A program made the position numbers and the translations under genes. 64,000 nt of DNA from Typhlomys cinereus (lineage: Eukaryota; Chordata; Mammalia; Rodentia; Platacanthomyidae). The stretch spans positions 4,015,087-4,079,086 of the forward strand of contig JALPQD010000089.1 of assembly GCA_023101885.1 (NCBI GenBank), given 5' to 3'. This document shows, one piece after another, positions 1-11,125 of the stretch. The notes under the pieces were generated by a model, which did not search any database, was not told where the DNA came from, and saw only the letters and a list, made by a program, of their open reading frames with translations. How positions within the stretch are numbered: the stretch's first letter is position 1; each line of letters opens with the position of its first letter.

Positions 1-1009
1 AAATATCAGAGGATTTAAGATGGTAGCTGAGAAAGTGTTTGAAGAGCAGGACAGAAGAGGGGAAGGGAGCTGGTGCTGGGTGGAGATTAGCTGAGGCCAC
101 CAAGAACAGTTACAGCATGAATTTGGCAGACACAGCATGAACCAAAGTCAAGGGCAGAGGAGGGAGGTAGGAGCCTAGATAAATTGTCTACAACCTTCAG
201 GTGGCCATGGGACAAGGAGATCAAGACATGTTTTTACTGATAAGCAAGGGCACAGCACAGGTCGAGACTTTGATCATGAGAAATTTTAATTACTCAGATA
301 TTGATCGGAAAACCTCAGAAGAAGACAGGTTGTGGGAACAGGGCTGGATTTTTAGATTCACACTGCAAGACCCGACTATTCTGAGATCCTGTCCCTTTGC
401 TATTCTGAACACATCCTTGGGGAAAAAAAAAAGCTATGACAATAGATTAGACTTTGGGGGATTATCAGTGGCCACATTAGATTTTAAATGCAAAGTGAAA
501 GGAACACTAAAGGAAGTTGATTTTGAAAGAACATGGTGAAAGCTCTAGAGATCTATGGGATTTTATACTGCAGGGGGCAAGAGAAAAAGAATATTTAAAG
601 CTGAATTGAAGTGCTTCTTCAAAATCAATAAAGAAAATTAAAGTTCTTTAATGACCTCAGAGCAGTAATATAGTCTGGGAGCCAAGGTCTGCCACAATGA
701 ATCAGGCGTCTCTCTGGCTTTGGAAAAAGTGCTTTTGTGATTTGGCTGCTTGTGTTTGGTTGGGTAAATGGATATTTATGTAGACCTTGATATCAACAGG
801 TAGTCTCTGGTCAATAAAGAAACTCTAATTTAGCTCAGTAAAATTTGTCACCTGTACTTGTAATGACTCTGTAACTATGGAAGGCTTAATTTTTCTCCAG
901 TGTGTCTTCTGTAAAGACACCAAACCTATCTAAAGATAGGTTTGATAATCTTACTGCTTTGATGATCTCTCACTACCTTATATGCCAAAATAGTTTTCTA
1001 AAATTCAAA

Positions 1010-1900
1010 CTTCATTTACATATTTTTTATTAATTTAAATTATAGTGGACTTTTGTCTCCATATTACCCTAATTCACCCACCCTTCTCTCACTGAGAGAC
1101 TTGCCAACAAGTTTTCCTCCTACCCCAGTGTTTCTTCTTGTGTACGTGTCCCACTGCATCCAATAAAGGATGCTGCTTCTTCTATGTGTCTATCACCTAT
1201 AGCAGCAGAGTGGGGATATTACTGAGCATGAGGGAATACTTGGAGCATAGTATGGATATTACTGTGCATGAGGGACCACTTGCTCTGCCATCTATCCAAG
1301 ATGACATCCATCCATCACTCCAAGAAACAAGTCAGGACACCTGAATTCCTCCCTTATTCATCATTAGACCTGATTTTGTGTAGGTAAATTTAGTTTCAGT
1401 GTGTTCATGGCTGTATTGGTTGTATGTCTGGGGATACTGTTTGTTGGTACTCCACCCACAATCCGGTTTTCCCATTCTTCCTGTCCCCTGCAGAGAAGTG
1501 TGCCTTGTTGTTTTGGAGTGTGAAGACAGGAGTGCTTTGGGTGACCTGTTTGTGCTTGTATATTCCTCAGTAACTTTCTGCTCTCTATCAGTCATGGTTC
1601 TCTGAACTGACCAATTTCCACTGGCAGAAGTCTTCTTGGGTATAGGCTGAGAGTTGCACTAATCTATTGAGATAAAGATAAGTAATTGGAGATGGTGTGT
1701 TATCATGTCTGCTTTGCAAGACCATAGTCATAGACTCAAGGCTCTGATAGGCTGTGTGTCTGACATGAGTTTTCTCCAGCTGAACAGGCTTTCAATCCAT
1801 TTAAAGAGCAGATGGTTGCCTGCTTACTATTCATGACACAAGTGAACAAAAGGTCCATCTTGTTAGGCTTGAAGTTCACAGAGTTCTTAATTGGGTAAAA
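1010..1900 (-). mobile_element. Degraded L1 3' region, antisense
   Basis: The plus strand shows pyrimidine-rich and TG-rich text resembling the antisense of rodent Lx-type L1 3' UTRs, for example around 1395-1470 and the stretch near 1640-1690. There is no intact reading frame. The assignment rests on remembered resemblance to rodent L1 3' UTRs, so the edges are approximate. Bases 1-1010 and 1900-2270 show nothing I can assign. Confidence 0.45.
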
Positions 1901-2274
1901 CTATCAATGAGTTTTCTTCTTCAGCAACTTGCATATTATCTTTCTGGATTATGACAATTAGCCTGTATTTACTTACTGTTTTAAACTCCACATTTATCAT
2001 ATACATATCTTCTACTTTAGCTATACTCTGTTTACTTTGGGATAATGTTAGATGTAGAGATTTTTCAAAGATAGAATAAAAAATTATATGCATATTCCTC
2101 ATCTATTTTCCTCTCTACATTGAAACATTACCATGATATATCTATAATAAACAAGAAACTAACACTCTATGCTTTTAGTAATTAAGGTATACTTCATGTA
2201 GATCTCACCAGAATTTCCACTCATGTCCTCTCTTAGTTGTAGGATCTCAATAAGTACAGTATGTGAGCAGACAT

Positions 2275-2620
2275 TATATCTGTGTCTTAGTTACTTGTGT
2301 CATGACTCTGATAAGATACCTGACAAGGAACAACTTAAGGGAGAGGGATTTATTTGGATTATACTTTCAGGAGCTACAGTCTCTCTAGTAGAGAAGGTAG
2401 GAGGCAGGGCTAGGAGTTTGCTGCTCACATTGTCTCTGCAGTCAGGAAGCAGAAAGTGATGACTTCTGCTGCTCAGAGAGCTGCCTTTATGCCATCTAGG
2501 ACCCCAACCCATGGCATGGTGCTCCTCACATTTAGGGTAGATTGTCCCCCTTTAATTAATCTGATCTAAAACACTCCTGAAAGTCACATGCAGAAATATG
2601 TTTACATAGTGTTTGACAGT
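2275..2620 (-). mobile_element. LTR-like relic (TG...AACTAAGACA family), antisense
   Basis: The minus strand reads towards an end AGTAACTAAGACA, preceded by an AATAAATCC-type polyadenylation region. The same family recurs about nine times in this window in both orientations, so it is an interspersed repeat. TG...CA ends and an internal AATAAA point to a MaLR-like LTR. The exact family name is uncertain, and a coding role is not supported. Confidence 0.45.
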
Positions 2621-2894
2621 TAAGTTGACAGTAGACATTAACCACTCCAATGCAGTTCATCTCTTCTGGTGCAAAGTGTCTTTTATTGTTCTTGATTTTG
2701 AAAACTCATCAAGTATTTGAAATATGGGGCTCAATTTGCATGTTTTTCTGGTGTAAAGTCACTAGTTTCCCTTTTAATATTTATTCTCTGGAAGTAAGTA
2801 AACTAATCAGCCCATACTCAATAACTGTGGGGGCTTGAGCTCCTGGTCCTTGAGAGATGAGGGTCTACATGATTTATTTGGAATTCTCCTGTAA

Positions 2895-3062
2895 GGATTA
2901 TTTATCTCATCTCATGTCACATCATCTCATCTTATCTTATCCTACTCTTACCATACGTCATCCATCCATATTCTCTCTATGTGTTTATTTATGTGTCTGT
3001 CTATCTATCTATCTATCATCTATATATCTATCTATCTGTCTGTCTGTCTGTCTATCATCTCA
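2895..3062. repeat. Tetranucleotide microsatellite (TCTA/TCTG/ATCT)n
   Basis: Compound CATCT, TATC and TGTC units run through this stretch. The open frame read through it is a simple-repeat artefact. Bases 3063-3780 hold AT-rich text with no recognisable gene; they include a short TATTTATT-rich run at 3290-3320. Confidence 0.8.
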
Positions 3063-3794
3063 AAAGAGTTTCATGACAATTAGTTTTATATGTTGAACTA
3101 TATAATATGATATTATATTGCATATTATGGTACTCAATTTGTTCTATCTTTGGCCATTGAAAAATCAAAATCTTGGCTCAGAGTTTTTGATAAACAAATG
3201 AAAAACGATACAGTAACTACAAGTATTGAAAACTAGCTCAGTCTTCTGTAAGTCATAAAGTGAAATTTATTAGTATGACAAGAATATATTTTTATTTTTT
3301 ATTTTTATTTATTTATTTAATGTATTTATTAGTATATTATTAGTAATATATTTATTAGTATGACAAGAATATATTTTTTAGAATGTTTTGGCTACAATAA
3401 AATTAGGTGCTGGAAGGAGTGGAAGGAGTAGAATGGATACCTGTAGTCATATCCTCATTTCTCTCTTAGTGTCTCATGATCTCTTTCCTGTGTAACCTTA
3501 GATCACTTGGCAAGGCACAGTTGCTATCCTAGAGTTGATGAACTGAAACTTATAGTCATACATAGAATGATTTGACTCTTTAAAAGTCTTGTTATCAGAA
3601 TTATTTTGGAAATAAGTTCTATTTGTCTGACTTATTTTAAATATCCATATGATCAATAATACCATGTAAAGATTTGTTGTAGGTTATAATGTCTAAACTT
3701 GGCATCATTGTTCATACCTTTTCCAACATCATGAATTTGGGAAACAATATCCAGAGAAGAGTGTATAGTTTGGAGCTTTAAATTGATTACTGAA

Positions 3795-3910
3795 GAGGCT
3801 GGGAAGATGGCTTAGTGGATAAAAGTGCTTGTGCATAAATGGGACAATCTGAGTTTTACACAAGAGTACACATGATGGAAGGAGAGAATTGACTTCTAAA
3901 AGTTGTACTC
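3795..3910 (+). mobile_element. B4/B2-like SINE fragment
   Basis: It begins with GGCTGGGAAGATGGCTTAGT, a tRNA-like head, and continues into a body resembling the rodent phrase about a variable drug-like ACACATGATGGAAGGAGAG segment. It is about 115 bp, so a fragment. Bases 3911-4945 beyond it hold no supported gene. Confidence 0.55.
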
Positions 3911-4947
3911 TTACTTCTTTATGTGTACTTTGTCACTTCCGTCTTTTCTCCCTCTTTTTTTACTCATAAAAATATAGTACTTTTTATCCCCCTGAAGAGT
4001 GCAATGAAGGAATTTATGTTTGAAGAATGCAAATTGCTCTACCTTAAATGGATCAGGACCTTTAGTCTGCATAGGATACTCACTAAAGTAGAAACACACT
4101 TTATTACTTATCATATAGTATTTTTAGGTGAATTTTCTCCTCGAGATAAAACATTTCCTCATATAGTTCATTTGTACATTTGTAAGATCTAATAAAGCTT
4201 CTAACATACTGGAAACTCAATAAATGATATAGAATGAATAAATAAATATAAGTAGGGTATGTATTATGTTAAGGTAGAAGATAATGGCACTGAAGTATAA
4301 AATTAATGGATTTTAGATAACACATCAAAACTGGCTGGCAAAATAAAGATATGGGTTTGTTCTGCCATTGCTACAAAAAAACCCTTAGAAAACAGTATTC
4401 AAGAAAGATAACCACAGCTCTTTAGCTGTCAGAAGAATTGAGAGGTTTCCAAAGCAAATGATTTGAACAAGTTTTAAGAGATAAGTGAAAGTGAAAGGAG
4501 AAAACCCATGGAGTATTAATTTGTAGGGCATAATTCAATCAGCAAGAAAAGATTTCTCAAATGAATTTGTAGGAGGGGGAAAAAAAAGAAAATTGGTTCA
4601 CTGAAAAAATGAGACCAGGGAATTAGAGACATAGACTAAGCAAGGAGAAATTTGTTCAACAGCTGCACTTTGCATTGGTCTTTACAAATCTAAGGAGAAA
4701 TAAGAAATCATTTAGATTAAAAACCATAGCTCTTGTATTGAAGTAGACAAGTCATGGCTGAGTTACATAGCAGCAGAAGCAAATAAGAACTCGAATTACC
4801 ACATCCTCAGCTCAGGCATTATTGGTCAGTCTAGTCCATCTACTGGCTTTATAGCAGTATAATAAAAATATTATGCATTGTTGGGGCACTACACTTAGAA
4901 TGTATTTTTACCATCTGATGAAGAAATCAACAAAATTTGGAAATCTG

Positions 4948-4982
4948 TATCTATCTATCTATTTATCTGTCTATCTATCTAG
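4948..4982. repeat. (CTAT)n microsatellite
   Basis: About eight imperfect CTAT units with one TTAT and one CTGT variant. Confidence 0.8.
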
Positions 4983-5027
4983 AAATATCTAATATAGCTT
5001 CTGACATACAACTTAAGTTGAGACAGT

Positions 5028-5464
5028 GTAGTAGTTACTCTTTTCTGTTGGTGTGAGACACCATGAAGGGAAATTTATTCAGTTTATGGTTCCAGAAGGG
5101 AGATACAATCCTTTATGTCAGAAAGGGCATGGTTGGCTGGTAGAAGCTGGAGGAGGCCTAGATCATGTCCATCAAGGAGACAGAACTGCAAGACTGCAAA
5201 AGCAGACTCACTCACTGAAGCAGGATGAGGCCAACCAATCTCAAGGCCCATCTACATGCTTTCCTCCAGCAAGGCTCTACCTCTTAAGGTGCCATGATTC
5301 TCCCAACCAACTAAAGAATCATATATATGAGTCTGTGGCTGACAGCCAGCATTAGAACACGAGAGATAAGTTGATGTTGGCGAGAACATGGAGTTATCTG
5401 CCATGGACAGTGCAGCAGATCCACCATCCTCATATCAACACTCAAGATACAAAGAAATTAAATT
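5028..5464 (-). mobile_element. LTR-like relic, antisense (same family as 2275-2620)
   Basis: The plus strand starts TGTAGTAGTTACTC and runs through a GGGAAATTTATTCAGTTTAT region matching the antisense of the family found at 2275, 17745, 26225 and 61965. The far edge near CACTCAAGATACA would be the 5' end of the sense element. The 100-codon frame inside it has no recognisable similarity and is chance. Confidence 0.45.
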
Positions 5465-5469
5465 CAACT

Positions 5470-5741
5470 TCTATTTTTAATTTTTTTCACATTTTATCTT
5501 ATTTTCTTTCCTAATCATACAAGCTCAACAGGTACCCCAGTCCTCTCCCTCCCCTCTTCCCTCCCCAGTAGTCCATTGCACTCTTCCCCCTTCCCCACTT
5601 CCTTTCAACCCGCTCCCTCTCTCTTTCCCCTTCTCCCAGTGCCTCCCCCTTCCTCCCTCGCATCCCCTGGAGCATCTGCTTATGTGAATACCAAACCTCC
5701 CTCTGGTCCTCAAACCTAGTGAGGGTTCAGGACTCTGTGGC
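5470..5741 (-). mobile_element. Old L1 3' end, left part of a split element
   Basis: It is antisense: TTTTT-rich edge, ATCATACAAGCTCAACAGGTAC, then a long CCCTCCC pyrimidine tract. This is the mirror of the polypurine tract and GTACC...TTGTATGA end seen in the other L1 copies here. The element resumes at 8241 after a MaLR insertion, so it predates that insertion. Confidence 0.65.
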
Positions 5742-6390
5742 TGTCATGGTTTGAAATGTGCCCCTCACAGTCTCATGTGTTTAGCAAGGTCATGGTACCT
5801 TGAGAGGTGGAGCCTTGCTGGAAGAAGGCAGTTCAAGGTGGGCCTTGAAGTGCATTAGTCCCACCCTACCTCCAGGAGAAGTCTGTCTTTGCAGCAAGCA
5901 GTCTGCAGCTCTCAGCTTCCAAGATGTCTGTAGTGCCTTAGCCTCCTCCAGCTTTGGCCAGCCAGCCATGCCGCCTCTGCTTTTTTTTTTTTTTTTTTTT
6001 AACATTTTTTATTATTTCCGCTCATACAAACTTAGTAGGTACACGGGTTCCCTCCCTCCCTCCTCCTCCCCCTGAGCCCCTGCTCCCCCTCCCCTCACCC
6101 CTCCCTCCCCATCCCCCAGTGCCTCCCCCCCAATCCCTGGAGAATCCTTTAATATGCATGCCAGACTTTCCTCTGGGCCCTCCTCTCCGATGATGTACAA
6201 GGACCCAGTGCATTTCCCTGAACCCTTTCCTGTGTTCCCCTTAAGCGTAGGAATACTACTGTGCATGCCGCCTCTGCTTTGAGAGACTGTACCTTCCCTC
6301 TGGAACCCTAAGCTGAATAAATGTCCCTTTCTCCCTTAAGTTGCTTGACTTTGGGTGCTCTCTCACAGCAATAGTTAAGAGTAAGTTACA
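5742..6390 (+). repeat. 5' LTR of the MaLR element (interrupted)
   Basis: About 355 bp of LTR plus a 297-bp insertion (L1 tail and its duplicated target). The polyadenylation signal AATAAA lies at 6316-6321. It ends GTTACA at 6390, followed by the internal region. Confidence 0.85.
5984..6263 (-). mobile_element. Young L1 3' end inserted in the 5' LTR
   Basis: Antisense L1 tail: poly(T) of about 18, TCATACAAACTTAGTAGGTACACGG, then the pyrimidine tract and 3' UTR. A perfect 17-bp TSD, CATGCCGCCTCTGCTTT, occurs at 5967-5983 and 6264-6280, and the uninterrupted 3' LTR carries a single copy of this site. The insert is heavily 5'-truncated. Proline-rich and glycine-rich frames across it are artefacts of the tract. 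Confidence 0.9.
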
Positions 6391-7879
6391 GAAATTGGTA
6401 CCGGGTAGTGGGGTATTGCTGTGAGATTAAGAATAGCTGGTACCACAACATTAAGTTGTTTGTGAAGCTGAGAGAAGTTGGTACTCAGAAGCATGGCCAA
6501 TGCTGTGATGTGACTAGTGTGCCTTTGGAACTGTTTGTTGGAAGAAATATGGAGAACTTTGGGACTTTGTGCTGGGAAAGTCTTTGCATCTTGGTGAGGG
6601 GGCCAAATGGACCTTTCTCAGAGAGCTCAGAGGACAGCAATGCTGTGAGAGATGCAGGCAGTGGAAGCCCAGCTTGTGATGGTCCAGAGGGGAACAGAGA
6701 CTATGTTTGCAACTGAACAAGTGACACATGGAGCCATGTGTTGGCCAAGAGTGTAGTGAAGTTTTGCCTTCATCCTGAAAGCTTGCCTGAAGTTAAGCTG
6801 GAGTCCTTGGTGGAGGAAATTTCAAAGCAGTGTAGTCTTGACAATATGATATGGCTACTTTTTAGGTGATTTTGAAATTATGAAAAAGATCAAAGAATCA
6901 GGGTGGAAGATACAAAAACTAAGATCTAATGATGAAAAATACAAAGCCAAACTTAAAAAGTTGAACCAGGAAGAAGCAGGGAACAAAATGGCTGTTAAAG
7001 CTCCATTTGTAAATCAAAGCCTGCTCTCAATTTGGATAATAGGAGAGGCCCTAGCTTGAGGGCAAGATCCTCAGAGAAGGCTCCCACCCATAAGAATGCA
7101 AATCCTTTCAGAAGACTTGAGCTAAAGGATGGAGTTCCAAAGCAAGAGTTGGGTTCTCTTACAAAGCAACTACCAAGGAGTGAAAGAGATGGTCAGCATA
7201 GAGAAGCAGAATCAGCTGTGATTCAAGGGGGCCAGTCTTGTCAAAGTCGTCCATGTGGTTCTGGTTTTAGAGGCATTAAGGATACAAGAGGTGGAGTCCT
7301 CCTCCAAGATTTCAAAAATGATGGAAGCCAGGCAGCATGTGGCAGAAAGTCTGCAGTTTAGAGGCCCAAGAAGGGCAGTTTTTGCTGTGGAGTTAAAGCC
7401 TGGTTTCCCATTGAGAAGTAAAGATGTTAGAAATGCCAGAGACAACGTGGGATACCTGCCAAGGAGAGCTGTATACCCTGGGAGGAGTCAGCTCAAGAGA
7501 GCAACATATTCTATGGGCAGCTGCATTGGAGGGACTGGAACCAAAGCTCTTCAGAACTGAGATGATTTCAAAGAGAAGCTCACCTGTTGGACTTGGAACT
7601 ACAAGATTTGGAGTTTGTCCTGCTGGTTTTTGGTCTTGTAATGGACCGATCTTTCCTGGATACGCCCCCATTCCTTCTTTTTGGAATGGGAATGTTTATT
7701 CTGTGACATTGTATGTTGGAAGTATGTAACTTGTATTTTGATTTTACAGGAGGCTTTGGACTTTGGACTTTTGAAATGTTGGAAATATTGATATAGTCTA
7801 TGAAATAGACTTTTAAAGTTGGACTGAGTATGGTTTACATAATGAGATGCCAATGAGCCTGTGGGGGCCAGGAGTGGAG
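6391..7879 (+). mobile_element. MaLR internal region, degraded
   Basis: It lies between the LTRs and opens with the ATTGGTACCGGGTAGTGGGG primer-site region. Several frames of about 100 codons occur on both strands, but none is long or recognisable. The lysine-rich A-rich text near 6880-6975 resembles the decayed gag-like centre of MaLRs. Confidence 0.7.
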
Positions 7880-8235
7880 TGTCATGATTTGAAATGTGCT
7901 CCCACAGTCTCATGTGTTTAGCAAGGTCATGGCACCTTGAGAAGTGGAGCCTTACTGGAGGAAGGCAGTCACAAGAGGTGGGCCTTGAAGTGGATTAGTC
8001 CTATCCTATCTCCAAGATAAGTCTGCCTTTGCAACAAGCAGTCTGCAGCTCTCAGCTTCCAAGATGTCTGTAGTGCCTTAACCTCCTCCGGCTTTGGCCA
8101 GCCAGCCATGCCGCTGCTGCTTTGAGAGACTGTACCTTCCCTCTGGAACTGTAAGCTGAATAAATGTCCCTTTCTCCCTTAAGTTTCTTGACTTTGGGTG
8201 CTCTCTCACAGCAATAGTTAAGAGTATCTGTTACA
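7880..8235 (+). repeat. 3' LTR of the MaLR element
   Basis: 356 bp, TGTCATGATTTG...CTGTTACA, aligned along its whole length with the 5' LTR. The polyadenylation signal AATAAA is at 8159-8164. It is uninterrupted and so shows the empty L1 target (CATGCCGCTGCTGCTTT). Confidence 0.85.
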
Positions 8236-8240
8236 GTGGC

Positions 8241-8400
8241 ATAGCCTGGAGCCCCTTCTTGGACTTCCTGTTAATATGGGAACTCTATTATGACTGTTTA
8301 TTCCCTTGCTTTTAAGGATCCTACTGCCTGGAGCCTTCTCCCTCTGATCCATGCTAGACTTTGGGGGGGGGGCGTTGTCATTGACATGTCAGCCAAATGA
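8241..8400 (-). mobile_element. Old L1 3' UTR, right part of the split element
   Basis: It continues the antisense L1 text of 5470-5741 beyond the MaLR, including a GATCCATGCTAGACTTTG segment homologous to the TCTAGCATG region of the other L1 3' UTRs here. The right edge is not defined. Bases 8400-8770 hold only the two simple repeats listed below. Confidence 0.55.
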
Positions 8401-8527
8401 GCATTCACATAATTCTCATTCTAAGAGAATTCATATTATTCTAGCAGGTGTGTTTGCAAGACATTTTTGAGAATAATAAAAGAATTCACCTGGGAAGAAA
8501 AGGCATGAATAACATATTTCCATAATG

Positions 8528-8556
8528 AAACAACAACAACAACAACAACAACAACA
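8528..8556. repeat. (AAC)n microsatellite
   Basis: Nine or ten near-perfect CAA units. The valine run in the minus-strand reading frame across it is a repeat artefact. Confidence 0.9.
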
Positions 8557-8625
8557 TAAAAGCAATAGGAACTACTTGTGTTGAGGCCTGATAAGAAAGA
8601 AGAATGACAAAGAGAAAATATATGC

Positions 8626-8660
8626 TGAGAGAGAGAGAGAAAGAGAGAGGGAGAAAAAAA
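8626..8660. repeat. (GA)n microsatellite
   Basis: GAGAGA tract interrupted by AAAGAG and GGGAG. Confidence 0.85.
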
Positions 8661-8769
8661 ACTTTGTAAATTCACTAAGGTAGTGACACCTGTTAAATAA
8701 AATAGGGATAGGAGAAATTTTTCTCAACATAGTAAATCTACATAGAACAAACACATAAGCAGTATAATA

Positions 8770-9338
8770 GACCAGAAAAAACAGTCAGCAGGAATTAACA
8801 AGGATGCTGATTCTTTCTAGTAGTAATCACTATAGTGTTCAAAGTCTTAGCAAAAAAAAAAAAAAGAGAGAGTGAAATGAATAAAGGGAAAGGAAGGATT
8901 CGGCTTATTTAACTATTTAGACAACACAGTCCTATACTTTAAACACCCTGAAGATGACACCAGGAAGCTTAGATCTGATAAACACTTTGGGCAAAGAACA
9001 GACAGAGTTAACACCCAAAAGTCGGAAGCTTTTCTCTACACCAAAAATGACCCTGTCAAGAAAGAACAGAAAAATGTCTGTTCACATTCATTTCTGAAAA
9101 ACAATAAACTTAGCCTAGGAAATAACAGATTTCTACAGTGAAAACCTTAAGACTTTGAAGAAAAAATTGAATTCAGTACAGTATGTCAAGACCTCTCATT
9201 CTCATAGACTCAGAATTTACAAAAAAAAACCACAGAGATATACTAAACATCACAAAAAAAAAACAAAACACAAAGGATTCCTTAGAAATTATTAAATAAT
9301 AATTCATTAAGTTTGAAGATGTAGGAACTATCTTTAAA
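8770..9338 (+). mobile_element. Old degraded L1 ORF2 remnant
   Basis: The text around 8900-9230 follows the order of L1 ORF2 reverse-transcriptase to C-terminal sequence: GATCTGATAAACA..., TTTTCTCTACACCAAAAATGA, then CCTTAAGACTTTGAAGAAA, then TCATTCTCATAGACTCAGAA. All frames are broken. It is the host of the internally deleted L1 that follows, which points the other way. Confidence 0.6.
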
Positions 9339-9535
9339 GAGTCAACTTTTTTATTATTAATACATTTTTATTATTATTTCAGCTCATACAAACTTAATAG
9401 GTACACCAGTTCCCTCCCTCCCTCCTCCTCCCCCCGTACCCCCTGCTGCTGAGAAAAATGTGTATTCTTTGGTGCATGGGTGAAAAGTTCGATAGAGATC
9501 TGTAAGTGTCTCTGTTAAGCTTTTGACCTGTTGAT

Positions 9536-10000
9536 CTATCCCATGTTTGAGAGGGCAGTGTTGAAGTCCCCAAGAATTATCGTTTGGGGGTTGATTTCTT
9601 GCTTTAGATGCTGTAGGGTTTTCTTAATGAATGTGGAGGGGCCCGCATTGGGTACATATATGTTCAGTATTGTGAAGTCTTCCTGGTGAATTGTACCTGT
9701 GACTAAAATGTAGTATCCATCCGTGTCTCTTATAATTTTCTTTGGTTTGAAGTCCACTTTGTCTGATATCATAATGGCTACCCCTGCCTGTTTTCTGCTT
9801 CCATTTGCTTGTAGAATTGTTGACCAGCCTTTTATTTTTAGAGCGTGCCTATCTTTTGTGGTGAGATGGGTTTCCTGCAGGCAGCAGATTGATGGATTGT
9901 GATTTTTAATCCAAGTTTGTAATCTGTGTCTCTTGATCGGTGAATTAATTCCATTAACATTTAATGTTATAATGGAGAAACTATTTTTAATTCCAGACAT
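9536..10000 (-). pseudogene. L1 ORF2 endonuclease domain, truncated
   Basis: The 154-codon open part is the N-terminal half of the apurinic-like endonuclease that nicks target DNA for L1. Visible family residues are LNVNG (residues 13-17), QETH (about 41-44) and GDFNT (about 144-148). It ends at a premature TAG, and homology continues with a frameshift to KEYTFFSA near 9450. The rest of the endonuclease, the reverse transcriptase and the Cys-rich domain are absent because the sequence jumps to the 3' UTR. Confidence 0.85.
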
Positions 10001-10050
10001 TTATTATGTTTAGTAGTTTTTATAAGTATATTGCTTTGCTTTTAATGGTG

Positions 10051-11125
10051 TTATATTTGCCTTCTGTTCTCCTGGATATGCCTGTTTTTTTCTTCAAGCT
10101 TGAGTATCATTTCTAGCATTTTTTGAAGGCCTGGTTTGGTGGACATGTATCCCTTCAAGTTGTCTTTATGCTGGAAGATTTTTCTTTCTCCCTCGATCAT
10201 GACTAATAGTTTTGCAGGGTAAATCAGCCTGGGTTGACATTTTTGCTCATTCAATACTTGAAGTATGTCTCTCCAAGCTCTTCTTGCTTTTACTGTTTCG
10301 ACTGAAAAGTCATTTGTTATTTTAATAGATTTACCTTTAAAAGTGACTTGTTTTTTCTCCCTTGAAGCTCTCAGCACCAGTTCTTTATCTTGAATGTGGA
10401 GTGTTTTGACTATTATTTGCCATGGTGAGCTTCTGTTTTGGTCATATCTGTTTGGGGTGTGGAATGCCTCTTGTATATGTATGGGCCTCTCTTTTTTTGA
10501 TGAGGAAAATTTTCCTTGATGATTGTTTGAAAAATTTCCTCAGGGGTGGTATTTTGAGATTCTTGCTCTGATATTCCATGAATACGCATGGTGGGCTTCT
10601 TCAGGGTGTCGCATATCTCCTGAATATTTCTCTCAAGTATCTTTTTGGCTTTAACCACTTCTTCCATTGAGCTGGTTAATACTCCCACTTTATCTTCAAG
10701 ATCTGAAATTCTGTTTTCTGCTTTGTTAGTTCTGCTGATAAGACTCTCTGTGGAGTTCTGGGTTGAAGATAACTTGTCTTTTAGCTCAGTTTTAAACTCT
10801 GCTTGAATCTGTTTAACTACTCTATGCCAGTTTTTGATTCTTGCACTGTTTTTCTCAACTCCTTCAAGTGTCTGTTGTGTTCCTCCTCAAAGGGATTGAT
10901 TCGATTATCTAATTCCTCCCTGATTTCCTCTTTCATAGTATTGAACATGGTAATAATCATATTTTGAAGGTCATTATCCTGGGTCAGGCTTTCTTGGCCA
11001 TTTTCCATGGGTTTGTTCTGGTTGGAGTCTAACATTATGGGATTAATTCCTTCAGTGGGAGATTTGTTTACTTGAGTGTTGTTTCTCATGGATTTGCACT
11101 TTGACTTTGGCATTGTCGTTTTCAT
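10051..11125 (-). pseudogene. L1 ORF1 (RNA-binding protein), broken
   Basis: ORF1p is the trimeric RNA chaperone of the L1 particle. Three collinear frame blocks are seen: 11125-10817 (basic, coiled-coil-like N-terminal part rich in Glu, Lys and Asn), 10688-10413 (RRM-like middle with RIHGISEQE), and 10377-10051 (C-terminal domain with RRAWRDILQVL, QPRLIYPAKL and TKPGLQKMLE). A stop after TGIE and frame changes between blocks disable it. The order and motifs match the family; the identity is secure. Confidence 0.85.

Larger units (their letters stand above)
5742..8235 (+). mobile_element. MaLR-type LTR retrotransposon with both LTRs (non-autonomous)
   Basis: Two LTRs (5742-6390 and 7880-8235) flank a 1.49-kb internal region. 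Each LTR begins TGTCATG and ends TTACA. A perfect 5-bp duplication, GTGGC, lies at 5737-5741 and 8236-8240, the usual size for ERVL/MaLR integration. The LTRs differ at about two dozen positions by eye once a later L1 insert is ignored. A GAAATTGGTACC segment after the 5' LTR is the expected primer-binding region, and a purine-rich GTGGGGGCCAGGAGTGGAG precedes the 3' LTR. No gag, pol or env frame is open, as is normal for MaLRs. Confidence 0.85.

Noticed and set aside
2895..3062. CRISPR-like short repeat array
   Set aside because: Continuous tetranucleotide repeats without spacers, in a mammalian genome.
5954..6266. Proline-, serine- and glycine-rich frames
   Set aside because: They translate the pyrimidine/purine tract of an L1 3' end; the same frames appear at 12709, 32507, 39746 and 54538.
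7032..7729. Cluster of about 100-codon frames on both strands
   Set aside because: It lies in the internal region of a MaLR; the frames overlap each other, are short and have no recognisable motifs.
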